Assembly: GCF_010183535.1 (NCBI RefSeq)
Contig: NC_071331.1
Location: 11,284,001-11,348,000, forward strand
DNA: 64,000 nt
Direction of reading: 5' to 3'
From: Caenorhabditis remanei
Taxonomy: Eukaryota; Nematoda; Chromadorea; Rhabditida; Rhabditidae
Both the position numbers and the translations under genes were made by a program. The notes under the pieces were generated by a model, which worked only from the letters and a program-made list of their open reading frames with translations, did no database searches and was not told the origin of the DNA. Shown piece after piece: positions 13,101 through 25,308 of the stretch; position 1 is the first letter of the stretch; each line of letters starts with the position of its first letter.

Positions 13101-16100
13101 GGGGACTGAGTTTAATTGATGATCGAACAAAAATTCGTTACACACTCGCCTCTTCTATCTGTTTTTCAATCGTCACTCACAGGGGTTACGCGAAATAAAA
13201 AGTGTGCAAAAAGAAGATAGAAACAGTAGTGAAAAAGATGGATGAGTTGCAGTGAACACATAGAAAATAGAAAAGAAACTGATTCGGAATGAGGGACTTT
13301 TTGATGAAAAAAAATGGAATTTCAGAAGTGGACAATATCGCCGAGCTGCTGGAAATGAAAAGCTCGAAACTGGTGGATGCATTAACTCAGCCGACGATAA
13401 AAGTTCATGATAAACTGATCAGGAAGAATCAGAATCTAGCTAAAGTGAGTGAATAAAAAACTTCCAAATTGATGTCTTTTCCTTCCCGAAGTTGTTGAAA
13501 ATATAGAATCTGAAATGTCGAAAAAGATTAAGTTGAATTTTTTAAAACTTGTTTTCTAACCTAGATGAAAAAGTGAATTTTTCAGACTTTAAGTTCTGCA
13601 TCGGCAATGGCAAAAGTACTGTACGAGAGATTGTTCGGATGGGTCGTCAAACGATGCAATGACGCATTTTCAGTTGATGATACTAAAACCTGTAAGTTAT
13701 TTGGGCGGACAAGAGCAGGTCAAGCATTCTTCCCATTGATCAAGTATATTCTATAGAAGCTTAATGTTAAGTTTGAAACACAAATTAGGTGTGCAACCGT
13801 TCACTGTTTAGCTGTGTGTTTTTGTACAGTGAACCGAAATAAATGACTAGGAAAGGTCATCGAGTGTTATGTTATGGAACGTGACCTATATCATAGGAAA
13901 GCTGAGAACGCTTATTTCAAACATATATTCAGTTTTTCCCCACGATGCCTGGTATTCGAGAAAAACGAGGTCAAAATTTGGATTACTGACAAGACATTAC
14001 CCACACCATGCTGTCGTTATTTTACACAAGTCGGTTAGATAATGACTCGTAAGTGGTCCAAACTTAGATCTCGTTTTTCTTGAATACTAGGCCTCGAGCG
14101 CAAAAACTGAATATATAATCAGAATTATCGTTTTTTTTTTAGCTTTTCAATTGTATAGGTCACGTCCTAAAACTCCACGGACATTCGGCGGCCTTTCTTA
14201 GTGACAGTGATAAGAATACATTAGGGTTCTCAAAGCAGTTTTTGGAAATTAGTGGAATGCCTCTAAATTTTTCCGAAAACATAATACTGTATTTAATTGA
14301 ACAAAACACATAATAGCAACTTGTTGAAACCGTCGGTTCATTTATCAATCATCCATTTGAGAACGAGAACGAACTATTCCATTGTCGCATGTCAATTCTT
14401 CCCACTCATTACAGCTTGCCGAAACAGTCGATTCATCGCAGTTCTCGATATTGCTGGATTTGAAATCATTGAGAAAAACTCATTCGAACAGTTCTGTATC
14501 AATTATACAAATGAGAAACTTCAACAATTCTTCAATCATTTTATGTTTGTGAAAGAGCAAAGTGACTATTTGGAAGAGGGAATCAAATGGACTCAAGTCA
14601 ATTTTGCGAATCATCTCCAGCCGACGATTGATCTGATTGAAAAGGTAGGATTTTGAGATGGGGATTGAGGTTGCAATTCTTAATGTAAAATTATAACGAT
14701 TTTTGGAAACAGTTCATCAAAATCAGATCATTGAGAACGCTCAAGTAAGCCTAGAATTTTTTCAAAAATGCAGAGTAACTGGTCTGAAAAAAGTGTTCCT
14801 GTACAAAATCTTATGGGAATAGGAATCGATGTTAAAATAACTGAGCCAATCTGCGTTCTTGAATTATGAAATAGTACTGAAACCGTTTTATTTCATTCCA
14901 GCCAATGGGTGTTCTCTCCTTCCTGGAAGAAGAATGTGTTGTCCCCAATGGATCCGAGAAGTCACTCCTCGAGAAGCTCTGCTCAAATCTAGCCGGAGAT
15001 TCTAGTTTCAAAAAGTCCAAACAATCTCAAAAGTACTCGACAGTCCGTCACTTCGCAGTTCAACACTATGCCGGAGAAGTTCATTATAATATTGATGGAT
15101 GGCTGGAAAAGAATCGAGATAATGTGGAGACGTCGGTGTTGGATATCCTGTCACAGTCTACTCATCCACTGTTGAAAGTCTTGTTCCCTCCAGGTTAGAT
15201 TTTATGATTCAGAGTGAGAGCGTTCGTTGACTCTGTCGAATTGTTCAATAGAACAATTCCCGGATTTAGAAAAAGTCTGAAACTGTTACTCACATTTTAT
15301 TTTGCACGGTTTTCATTCTCATTCTCAGTTAAATTTGATTTTAATGTTTCAGTCCCTGCAAACAACCTGAAGGCACGACGAGGCACTATCACCAATTCTA
15401 CCGTTTCATTCTTGTATAAAGTGAGTTCGCACTTTTTAGTCTTGTTGTGTTGTGTTTCTTTTTTTTCTGCATACCCAATGTTGTCTGATAATCAAAAGTG
15501 GGAAATCGTGCGGCGTTTTTAAAACTCGTTTTCACAATCCGAGCAATTCTCCAAAGCGAACGTGTATTGTCTTAAAGTGCAAATTGGTCCTGAAAAGGAA
15601 TGTGGGGTACGTGAAAATCATTAGGGGGATCTCTAATATTTTAATGTTCAATAGGTAATAACTTTTTGATAAGAATTTGAAGATTAAATGAGCTTTCAAA
15701 ATCAGATAAAGACATTATCAATTTGCTATGACGTCACCATGATTATTTTGTGATGATTAAAATGAACGAACTGATTCCACTGATCGATACTTGATAATAA
15801 AACAATTATGAAACAGTAACAACAATATTTCCAGAACCAACTACAATGTCTCCTCGACACACTTAACACGTCATCTGCTCATTTCATTCGATGCGTTGTT
15901 CCAAATTATGAGAAACTTCCAGGGAAGATTGATGCTCCATTGGTTTTGGCTCAGTTGAAGTGAGTTTCTGGGCTTGACGTATAATAGGTGTAGAGGCATG
16001 TGAAAAGTCGTGGTTAATGCATAACAAGCACTGTGAAGTAATATAAGGGTTCCATGAGACAGACGATTTTTTTAAAAAGATTATGCAGTTTCTCTATGAT

Positions 16101-19100
16101 CTTTTTGAAACATTTCCTACATTCCCCGTTTTTCCAGATGCAACGGTGTGCTCGAAGGAATTAGAATCTGCCGTGAAGGCTACCCATCACGTCTTCCACA
16201 TTCAGAATTCATTGAGAGATACTCCCTTCTTCTAAAGAATAAAGAGAAGGTTTCTGGAGCAAGTGAGAAGGAGAAATGCGCTCATATCTGTCAAGATGCA
16301 GACGTTCGGAAAGAGAGATACGCAGTCGGAAAAACGAAATTATTCTGTAAAGTTGGAGTGATTTCTGAGTTGGAAAGAAAGAGAAATGAGTATATCTCAT
16401 CGTTTATTGTCTTGATTCAAGCCAATATTCGATATCTGAATGTTCAAGCAGATCTATTGGAGAGGAGAAGAAAAGCAGAAGCAATTGTGACAATTCAAGA
16501 GAATGTCAGACAATTCGCTCAGTTATCCCAATGGCCGTGGTATCGGATACATCATTTGGCGAGGGGATTGATACCCAAGAATAGGGATAAAGAGAGAATA
16601 CAAGAGTTGGAGATGGAGAAAATGAAGTTGGAAGAGGAGATTCAGGAGATGGAAGTGAAGAATGAGGAGGCGTTGAAGGAGAACTTGAAGTTGAGCATGG
16701 TGGGTGGTTTAAGAGATAAAAAGAAATCTTTCGATCGAAGATCATATACTGCAGACATCTACTGGAGAGATCGGTTTCTCCCAGTACTTGATAGTTTCTA
16801 GAAACAGAAAATCTATCAAATATGTGTAACAAGAAATCGTTGAATCACACTTTTATTCTTATTTTTCGGATATTTTTCTCGCGAGATTTTTATGGTTTTC
16901 GCATGTGTTGAGAGGCTATAAATTATAGCCTACACCACGAATTGCATTTCATTCTTTCAGATTTTTCCTTTAAATTCGTTCCAGTAGCATGGCTTCTTGT
17001 AAAAGATTTTTAGACACTAGAAACCACACACCAGCAGTCAGCAGGAAGTTTTAGATCACCAATTAAATTTTTACCAGGTTCCAAAAACACAATTTTATCT
17101 CACAGTACCCCTAGAAATATCATATGTTCCATATTTTAGAAACCTTATAAAATATCTGAAACTGAATGTTCGTAGTAAATTTTTTCATGAAATTCGGCAT
17201 TAATAACTGCCACAATAATTAAAATTAATTACTTGTTTCAGCTCCTGGACCGAGAGAAAACGGAGAAAATCAAAGTGCAAAAGGAGATGGAGGAAGTGGA
17301 GAAGAGAGGCAGAGAGGCGAGTGGATTGTGGGGTTTTATGAAATGTTTTTTGGGGAGAATATAGCAGACTGAAAAGTTCCCGGAACAAATGTTTCTGTTT
17401 TCACAAACATGTTGAAACAGTTTTTTTAAAATTATGAATTTCATTAATAATCGAAATTGGCTGTGAAGTCTATTGCAATATCCAGAAACAGGGACTTCAC
17501 TGGAAAAATTATAATTCATCGACCATAGCAGTTGCTCAGATGCCATGAAATTAGATTATGAAACTTTGAAACAGAATTTTCCTCTGTTGTTCAACATGCC
17601 ATCTGACATTTCAAAAAAATCGAGCATTTCTTTTTGGATTTCCGGGTTAGATCTTCCTCTTACTAGCGTTCAATATTTTATGTTTTTAATAATTGTGAGA
17701 AGGCAAAACTAAATCTTTTTCGAAGCATTTCACGAACTTTCCGTTTTTGGCAAACTCTTTAAAAAGTCCATTAACGTCTTGAAAATAAGGAAAATTATAC
17801 CAACGTTTCTCTTAAATTAGGAGGTTCCGCATTAGATGTTCAGCCTTGCAACCTTTTATGTCTAAACATAGAAACAGATTTTTGATCCCATCCAAAATTT
17901 CCTGTGTTGCAAGACAAATTCGCTTTTTATTAGTTTGCATCTTGTTATTGGTCTTGAGAACTAGTTAACTAGCCCGTTCTGAATTGAATTTCAAGTGAGA
18001 GACTCCTGGAACAAGTTACTCAATATGAAGTTAGTTATGTGAGAAGTCTGAAACTGGATGTTCTTTGGTAGAGACAAAAAATAGGAAAAACATTTAAACC
18101 AATTAAAAACCCATAAAATGAGTTAATTAATGGGAATAACCTTGAGTCAACCAACAATTGAACTGAGCAACCAATCATTTCTCAAGAATCTTCACAAATG
18201 ATTCAGATATTCTGAAACTGGAAGTTTTCCTAATTTTTATCGATCTGCAATAACGTATACCATACAATATTCAAAAACTGTCACTTTCAGAAACTACTGG
18301 AAAAAGAGCGTGAATTCCGAAAGACGATGGAAGAAATGGAGCAGAATGAGGAGATTTTCAGTGTTTTGGAGAAGAAATACAATGATCAACACAAGAAAGT
18401 TATGGTCAGTTTTCTTAGATAACAAGATGTATTGAACTATTATTAAACGTACACTAAAATAACAAAAGACTGAAACTGAATTTTATTTCAAAAAGTGATA
18501 AAATGGGGAACTTCCAATAATCTTATAGGATATTTTGTAGAAAATGAATGACGTCCTCCGAGATTATGAGCGCAGAATTGAGCAATTGAATATGGAGAAA
18601 TCGGATTTGGAAGCGGAGAATTTGAAGGTTTGTAAATGTGTACTGAAGTGATATTAAAACTGTGAATTCTCGAGAGAATACAATTTCCAAAGATCTTGAA
18701 ACAGGACATATTTTCAGCTGAAAGAAGCACAAAATCGACAAGATTCTCATTATGGAAATATGGAGAAGGAGTTGATGGAGAAGACGTCAATTATTGATGA
18801 ACTTCAAAATCAGGTGCAGAAACTTCTGGATGAGACAAATGAACAGAAGATTATGATTGCTAAGTAGGGAGGAATAGACTGGAGTTCATGAATTTTCAAT
18901 AGAATATTTCAGATTGGAAACAGCGTTGGAAGATGAGAAAGCAAGACATTCGAGACAGAACAACACGATTGGAGACATGCAAAAATTGATAACGGAATTG
19001 AATGTGAGTTCCGAAAGAGATTTATCTGAAACACAGTTGCCTCCACTTTCAGGAAAAGATTGCACGTCTTGATAATGTTGCTCTGAATGAGAGGAATTCA

Positions 19101-22100
19101 ACGAGGAAGATTGAGAGGGAGAAGGAGAAATTGAATGAGGAATTGACGACGGCGAAGGAAATAATTCAGAAGCAGGCGAAGAAGATTGACGAGTTGGTGA
19201 GTGGGGAATTTCTTTGTGTTTCATCGAATCTTTTTTAAGTTAAAACGAAATTGTTATCTTAATCCAATGGTGTATTTTTTCTTCCGAATTCATGATGATC
19301 CCAAATAAGAATTGATAGACTCAAATATTGTTAAACACTTGAAACTCCTTCTTTTTCATAACTGTAAATTTTGATAAAATAAGTACAAAGTAATTCAAAG
19401 TAATGCTAGAAATGCAGAACAAAACTATTAGCAGGTAATGACAAACATAATATGTACTGTGGAAACACTAGTGAATAAAATCGAGAATTATTATGTGAAA
19501 AGGTTTTGAGTTTTGAGTACGGGTGGATGTTTCGTGAAGTTTAATTAAAAAACAATGAACAAACATTTTCTTTTTCCACACTGAAAACTACATTCTCTTC
19601 AAAAAACAGTAATTTATGAAATTCCTGTTTCACAACTTTTTGACAATGAGCTACATAAAGTCTGATAGTTTAACATAAGTAATTATATTGACTACTGCTA
19701 TCATCTCAAATCCAGGTGAAACCGTTTTTTTTTTCTGATGACCATGGGAATTACGGAAACCATGATTCTGAAAATCTTAGGGACTCTGAAACAGTGAGAG
19801 TTGTTAAATTTTGTTTTAAAAGTTGTGTTCATTTAAAGGCATTTTAACTTCTGAAACTTCTGAAATCACGTTTCATTTTCAGAAGTTGAGACTTTCTGTT
19901 TCAACGTCACTAGATCATCTTAATAATGCAACTTTCTTATCACTTATCATCCGATATTAGAAGAAGAATGTCGAAAACTAGGAAGCAAATTGAAACTAGC
20001 TTTCTCTGTTTCATGTTGAACACAATATGATTCATGGTAAATTTGATTCGTTGGAGTATGAACTCGATCGAACTGGTCATAGTCACGTAATTTGCGAGAA
20101 ACTGTACAGAATTGTTTGAGAGCTCAAAAGTTCTAAGGTGTTCTAGACACTTTAAATTCCTTTATAAAGCGATATATCATTACATCGTCCCTCAAATACA
20201 TGTTACCATTTCAAAGCTATCTGAAACCGTACTGTAAATTTCATCTGTTGAATATGAGAGCCAGCAGAAACCTCACACGAATCAATAGGTCCGAACGAAA
20301 CCACGATATCTAAAACAGCTGAAACATGAATAAAATGCTATTTAGACTATATTCCAGGTTGTCGAATAAGTGGCCTGTCCCTTCGTCAAAAATAAATCAT
20401 TCATTAGATAAGTGTAATAAAATAATCTTCAAGGCTCAATCTGACTCAAAATGTTCAACTCTCAGTCAGTAAAAACGTTGTAAAAGCTGTGAAATTCTGT
20501 TTCAACTTCACCTGATTCTCTCGATATCGGTTTCTATCTCATTTTTTTCAGAAAGACGAATGCCGAAAACGTGGAAACGAAGTGAACCGATTGGAGAGAA
20601 AACTAGAAGATAAGGAAGCGATGATGGCTGATTGTGTGAAAGAATTGAAGGATAGTCACAAGGAAAGACTCAAAGAAATGGAACAGAAAGTGGAAGATGT
20701 GAAACGGAAAAATTCGAAACTTGAGAATGAGAACTCGACTCAGAAGAGTCAAATCGAGACATTCCAACGAGAATCGAGTGTTGATTCGGATTACGGTAGA
20801 TCTAGTTCAGGTAGATTATCCACGTTGGGAAGGCAGTATTCACTCACTTCGATTGGCTCATTTTCATCGATTCGTACTGTTGGATTGAGTCGAAAAGACT
20901 CGGTTTCCGATATGACGTCATCTATGTATTCGTTGAGAGGTCGGAGAGATTCCACGTATGATATGACGTCATCGATTTCGAATTCTGTTGGATTACAAAG
21001 ATCTCCGTCGACTTCACAGGTTATGGAGAAGGAAAGGAGGATTTTGGAGTTGGAAAAGTAGGTCAAATTAGGGTTTGAATGTTTAGCGCTTTGGACAATT
21101 CAGATACAGGTTTGCAACCAAATTCATGAAACTCGGGTAACAGAAAAATTAGGTTTTCAAAACGGGACAAATTTGTATAGAATCTGATGAAATGTTAGTG
21201 CATTTTCAGAGAAAAAGCAGCAATCAATACGGATCTTCAATTGGTCAAACGAGAGTTGGATGTCTACAAATCACAGTTGTCAGCTGTTGAATCGGTAGGC
21301 ATTCTTTTTTCTAGAGCTGATCCAAAAGCTTTTGCAAAATTGTGTTACAGAGTTTGAAACTATTTTGTGATGATTATGAAACTGAAAAATATGAATTGGG
21401 TCTTTCTGTGGTGAAGATCTTCACCAGAGCTGAGCGAAATAAGTGTTCTTATGAAGAGCATCAATGAAACGAGCTTCAAATTATTGCTCCCAAATACACA
21501 GAAATTGAAACACTAAAAACTTTGTTTGGTGATTGAAAACGCACAAAGTCAAAATTGGATTCAGTAGAGCTCGTTTGTTATTATGAGATTCAATCATTTG
21601 TGAAAACTTTTTTCGATAAAAGGATGTGGGGATTCAGAACTCCGTTTAAAATTTTCTTGTCTTCAGTATTTGCCAGGTTATGGACCAATTCACAAGATAG
21701 CAAAAAAACCAAAACCCTTTTTTGCTAGAAGTAAAAAAGTTTTTTGGTTTTTTTGCTATCTTGTGAATTGGACCATTATGAAGATACCAGAGCAGTGGGA
21801 TAACCAATAATTACTTATTCCCGACTCGAAACAGAAAATTTATTTTTCAGGAAAAAGAATCCCTCCAAACGACACTCCGAAAACAAACGAATCAACTGCA
21901 AGAAACCACCCGGCAATTCAATTCTGCACAGAAAAATGCAGATAATCTTGCACTTCGACTGAAAAAAGCACTCGCGGATTGTGATGAATGGAAGAAAAAG
22001 CATGAGGAATCAATAAATGAGAGTAAGACAGAGATATTGGCGGAACGAAAAAGAGCAATGGATAGAGCAGAGGCATCTGAAAAAGAGACTGAATTGAAGC

Positions 22101-22484
22101 AGAGTCGAATGGCAACGATTGAAAGTGCAAAGAGTGCATTGAGTGGGGAGTTGGCAAGGACTCAGGCGGAATTGGATAGATGTCGACAGATAATTGTGCA
22201 GTTGGAAGAGAATATCAAGAGTCAGGAGACGCTGGGAAACAGTTTTGAACGACACCAGAGCAATCTCAATTTCGAAATTGAGAATTTGAGAGATGAGAAT
22301 TGTGCGTTGAAGGCGAAGATTCGAAGACAATACAAACAGATTGAATTGCTTACTCGTGAGTTATCTGTTCTTCTGAAAAAGAACTACTTCTGAAATACCT
22401 GAAATTCTTTTCCTATTTTCAGAACAAGACGAAACCAACGATGAGTTGAATCATTTCGAAAACAAAACCGAAAGACTTCTCTAA
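7196..22484 (+). CDS. Myosin heavy chain-like motor with short coiled-coil tail (copy A, intact)
   Basis: Twenty-four exons join in frame into a predicted 1,467-aa protein: 7196-7239, 8625-8784, 10747-10881, 11039-11217, 11601-11769, 11944-12007, 12054-12389, 13326-13444, 13586-13691, 14415-14644, 14902-15193, 15353-15420, 15835-15959, 16138-16699, 17242-17316, 18291-18404, 18541-18627, 18718-18863, 18913-19003, 19053-19196, 20552-21057, 21210-21294, 21851-22355, 22423-22484. The ATP site is complete: P-loop GESGAGKT (174-181), switch I NSNSSRF (223-229), switch II DIAGFE (449-454). The SH helix with paired cysteines (C677, C687) and the GKTKLF converter end (740-745) follow. Two degenerate IQ-like segments (about 768-816) precede a coiled coil from about 826 to the end, broken by a Ser-rich insert (about 1156-1239). 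The tail is about 600 residues, much shorter than muscle myosin II. The motor is class II-like but divergent. AATAAA is at 22616-22621. Confidence 0.9.
7555..7820. repeat. Palindromic foldback element in myosin intron 1
   Basis: The two arms are near-perfect inverted repeats, beginning TTACTGTCGAAAAAATAAAG on the left with its complement ending at 7820. The arms contain the GTGGGCGGAGCTTAAA and CGCGCCG blocks, and the centre lies near 7687. There is no coding capacity. It is most likely a short non-autonomous DNA element (MITE). It lies in intron 1, which copy B lacks, so its age relative to the duplication cannot be judged. Confidence 0.8.
7972..8345. repeat. Second foldback element in myosin intron 1
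   Basis: The left arm (about 7972-8085) contains GGTTTATGGATGGAAGGGGA and continues through CAAATCGTTTTTACAACTT. The right arm (about 8233-8345) is its reverse complement. About 147 nt of unrelated AT-rich sequence separates them. The structure is that of a foldback or MITE element. No transposase fragment is visible. Confidence 0.75.
10272..10307. repeat. Short GGCCC-rich inverted repeat in myosin intron 2
   Basis: A GC block containing GGTCGGGCCGGGCCC is flanked by AACTTC and its complement GAAGTT. It stands out from about 75-80% A+T surroundings. It resembles the core of the GGCCC-rich elements elsewhere in the window but lacks the TTGTCA termini, so it may be a remnant or a related family. 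Confidence 0.4.
11338..11450. repeat. Short hairpin element in intron 4 (present in both myosin copies)
   Basis: The arms TTCTTACGACTGCGCTCC and the complement of GGTAGAGCGCGGTAGTAAGAA pair imperfectly (about 22 of 26 positions) around a roughly 60-nt spacer. The orthologous hairpin lies at about 26008-26122 in copy B, so it predates the duplication. It could be a short MITE. A structured intronic RNA is possible but not supported by anything else. Confidence 0.5.
13840..14210. repeat. Inverted-repeat element in intron 9 of copy A
   Basis: The left arm begins near CTAGGAAAGGTCATCGAGTG and contains GAAAGCTGAGAA and CTGGTATTCGAGAAAAACGA. The right arm, read on the other strand, begins CTAAGAAAGGCCGCCGAATG and repeats the same blocks. 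The arms are about 130 nt. The orthologous element is at 28893-29256 in copy B, and one unpaired arm is present at 56985-57115. Confidence 0.65.
17317..17322 (+). other. GC-AG splice donor of myosin intron 15 (copy A)
   Basis: Exon 15 ends ...AGAGAG and the intron begins GCGAGT. The matching site in copy B (38588-38593) is GTGAGT. No GT donor that keeps the frame is nearby, so copy A most likely uses a non-canonical GC-AG intron (17317-18290) created by a T-to-C change at position +2. Confidence 0.7.
19625..19686 (+). ncRNA. Candidate 21U-RNA locus, myosin intron 20
   Basis: Core at 19625-19632, TGAT at 19663-19666, 5' U at 19666. The orthologous site in copy B (40925) keeps the same geometry. 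Confidence 0.55.
20006..20067 (+). ncRNA. Candidate 21U-RNA locus, myosin intron 20
   Basis: Core at 20006-20013, TGAT at 20044-20047, 5' U at 20047. The copy B core at 41269 is conserved, but its YRNT (CAGT) is one base further away. Confidence 0.5.
21681..21777. repeat. Short palindrome in myosin intron 22
   Basis: GGACCAATTCACAAGATAGC and its complement flank a short AT-rich centre. The same palindrome is at 43457-43552 in copy B with a slightly different centre, so it was present before the gene duplicated. It is a small MITE-like hairpin with no coding content. Confidence 0.7.
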
Positions 22485-23804
22485 TTTTTTTGAAACCATT
22501 TCCTTGTTTTTATTATTTTTCTTGTTACCTATTTTATATACTTGTGTTTCGACTTGTAGTGTTTCCCCCTATCACCGGTGTACAACCCAATTGTTCGTGG
22601 TCAATTTGTGTATTCAATAAATGCTGAGTCAGTGGATTTAAGAGTTAGCGCCACGGGAAATTAATAGCTCTATTGAGAACTTGAAACAGAAAATCTTTTA
22701 TTTTCAATGCCAAGATAGATTTTCCTGTTTCGATCGCCTACTATAATTTTAGATGTAGGTTGATTGATAGTTTTTGTAGGTTAGCTGATTTTATTGAAAT
22801 TTGGAGACGGAGCGGTGGCATTTAGTTTTTAAAAATTGCTTGTAAAAATCTCTCAAATTCCAGTCCTTATTTGAAAATATCACTTATCCACTATTTGCCA
22901 CTTTATCGGTTTCGAGTTCCTATTAACAACAATAATTTTAAAATTCGTTTTTCTCGTAAAACTCTCCCACTAACTTCAGATCGCCTTTTAACACAAATCC
23001 TAATTTTAAAATTCGCTCTCATTTGGAAACTTAACTTCTGATCGTTAACCTCCTCAATGCATTTGTTTCAAAATGTTTCGCTCTTTTTTATCTTCACTTC
23101 CAAATTTACGATTACTTCCTCCATAAACCAATCGTAAAATTCTGATTCCCCAAAATTATTTTCATGTTATTTCTACCCGTCATTCCTGACTCCAGACGTC
23201 CATCTGTCTCCCGTTCAATCAGAGGGTCATCACCTTCTCCCTGTCTCAAATTTCGTAAAAAATAACCCGAAGGAAATTTTAGTGCGATAAGTGACTAGCT
23301 GCCTTACACAGAGGACAATGGTGGAAAAATGTAGAGAAACTTATGGAAATTGTGAAACATTACATTTTGTGGGAATTGTAACAAAAATTCGAATTATTTG
23401 TAACGCTTGAGTTTTGTTTTTATAGAAACGCATAAATTGTTCTAATGATTTCTGCGCAATATCCGAAAATTCTAGAAGACTTGAAACATTGAGAAAATTT
23501 TTCAATAATAAGAACAGTCGTTTGTTAAGGAAACACTGTTTTAACTCAATCATATTTATTGTATTTGACTGAGCAGTCATGTAAAATGCAGATCAAACTC
23601 TTTATAATGAGGAATACAAAATTTTTGCTTCTTTCAATCCAAAGAGAAATTCGACAAATATGCTAAAGGGGAGATAAGATAGTTTGAATTGGTTTCCATT
23701 TTGGATGTTTTGAAAAAAATTGTTTGATAATGATCCCCATGCGAAAAATATCTTTGAATACTGTATGTGGCAGTTTCTTTGTGAACTGCACAAAAACATT
23801 TTCA

Positions 23805-23866
23805 AGTCAAATTCTTATATTAGTATTAAAGATGGACATGCTTAAATTGAAAATGATTTGAAACAG
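23805..23866 (-). ncRNA. Candidate 21U-RNA locus, copy B intron region
   Basis: Minus-strand core at 23859-23866, TAAT on the minus strand ending at 23825, predicted RNA running down to 23805. Confidence 0.5.
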
Positions 23867-23996
23867 CCTTTTCCGTTTGGAAGATTTCTTTATATGAAAT
23901 TAAAAAAAGTATGTACTGTTGCTGGTATAAACAAAGTAGTACTAATTTATTCCACTTTTGTTCGTACGGCAGCAATCGGTGTTTTAACTTTTCCAG

Positions 23997-24070
23997 AAAC
24001 GAATCGAAAAAGCGAAATGCGAAGTGCCGAGTCTGAACAACTATTCAGATGGTTTGTGTACTCTGACCCA
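23997..24070 (+). pseudogene. Extra truncated copy of myosin exon 3
   Basis: After a good acceptor (TTTTCCAG) the first about 74 nt match exon 3 (encoding [17 protein letters not shown] and following residues). The match then ends in unrelated sequence with no donor in the expected place. It is a leftover of the nested duplication. The full-length exon 3 of copy B is at 25429-25563. Confidence 0.75.
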
Positions 24071-24274
24071 GAAGTTGTTATTCAGGTCATGTAAAAATGT
24101 ATTTCAATACATTTTTCCTTATTCATGAGCGTCGAGAAACTATTTTTACAAATCTCAGTTTAGCGTTAATAACGTTTTTCCCCTTTTTGCATTTTTCGAC
24201 ATGCGCATGTAGAAAAACTGTCAAAAAATGGGGGAGAAATGTAGAAAAGTGGGGAACATAAATTTAAGAAAATC

Positions 24275-24668
24275 AGACTTGTCACGGGCCGGGCCGGGCC
24301 AAAATCAGGAAAAATCTCGGCCCGGCCCGGCCCGCTCGGCCCGTTTTGAAACATTTTTTCAAAACATTTTTTGTTTTTCAACTTTTTTTTGGAAATTTTT
24401 GGAAATTTTTTGAACTTTTTTGAACTTTTTTGAAAAAAGTATAGTTTTCGAATGAACATTTAAAATTGAATCAAAATGTGAATATGTATGATAATTTAAG
24501 CATTTTTACTCTTTTTTTTCGAAAAATTAAAAAAAAAAATTGGTAAAAATGGGTACCCATTTTTGAATCCGGGCCGACCGGGCCGGGCCGGGCCAAGAGA
24601 AATTTCGGCCCGGCCCGGCCCGGTCAAGAAAAATCTCGGCCCGGGCCGGCCCGATTTTTGACAAGTCT
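24275..24668. repeat. GGCCC-rich inverted-repeat element (about 394 bp)
   Basis: The termini are AGACTTGTCA and its complement TGACAAGTCT. Inside lie several GGGCCGGGCC and CCCGGCCCGG tracts around a T-rich centre. It lies between the two exon-3 duplicates of copy B and has no counterpart in copy A. The same termini and GC tracts occur at 57505-57633. No coding frame is supported. Confidence 0.7.
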
Positions 24669-25246
24669 GAAGAAAATAAATTTTTCCCCGTTCGTGAATA
24701 AAGTAAAATATATGTTTTTTTACATAACCTGAATAGCCCCATTAGCGCCGTGGCAAGGATTGTGGTAGAAGAATGTAGAGAAAGTTATGCAAATTGTGAA
24801 ACATACAATTTTATGGGAATTGTAGCAAAATTTCGAAATAGTAATGACGGGATTGTAACGCTTTTGTTTGGAGTTCTGTTTTTATCGACACGGTTGAACA
24901 ATTATAATGATTTACTGCGCAATATTCGGAGATTCTAGAAGACTTTGAATATTGAAAAATTATTCAAAAACGAAACCTTGTTAAGGAAACACTGTTTTAA
25001 CTCTATCATATTTATTTTTTTTGACTGAACAGTCCAGTAAAAAGTAAATCAAACTCTTTTGATTGATGAAACAGGTTCATACTTGCAAACTTTCGGCCCG
25101 GCCCTGGCACGGTTTTGAAAACGATTGTTGAAAAAAAAAAAATATCTTTGAATACTGTACGTGGCAGTTTCTTTATGAACTGCACAAAAATGGCTAGTTC
25201 GCTAGTAAGAGTGAAATTCGCAATATGAGGTTATTATGTGCCAACA

Positions 25247-25308
25247 CCCGCAGTAAAGTTATCAGGATTAATAATGCACATACTTAAATTGAAAATGAGT
25301 TGAAACAG
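25247..25308 (-). ncRNA. Candidate 21U-RNA locus, copy B upstream of exon 3
   Basis: Minus-strand core at 25301-25308, TAAT ending at 25267, predicted RNA 25267-25247. It corresponds to the core at 10626 in copy A. Confidence 0.5.

Larger units (their letters stand above)
10626..20504. promoter_or_regulatory. Further 21U-RNA promoter cores in myosin copy A introns
   Basis: Exact CTGTTTCA on the plus strand starts at 10906, 11236, 19896 and 20497. Exact TGAAACAG (minus-strand core) starts at 10626, 15809, 17413, 17567, 18697 and 19787. All lie in introns. Many one-base variants (CGGTTTCA, CAGTTTCA, CTGTTTCG) occur as well and are not counted. Confidence 0.6.

Noticed and set aside
7196..22484. 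Calling the myosin class XVIII
   Set aside because: The Ser-rich tail suggested it, but the canonical nucleotide-binding loops, neck and WPWYR pre-tail pattern look class II-like. Without a phylogeny I leave the class open.
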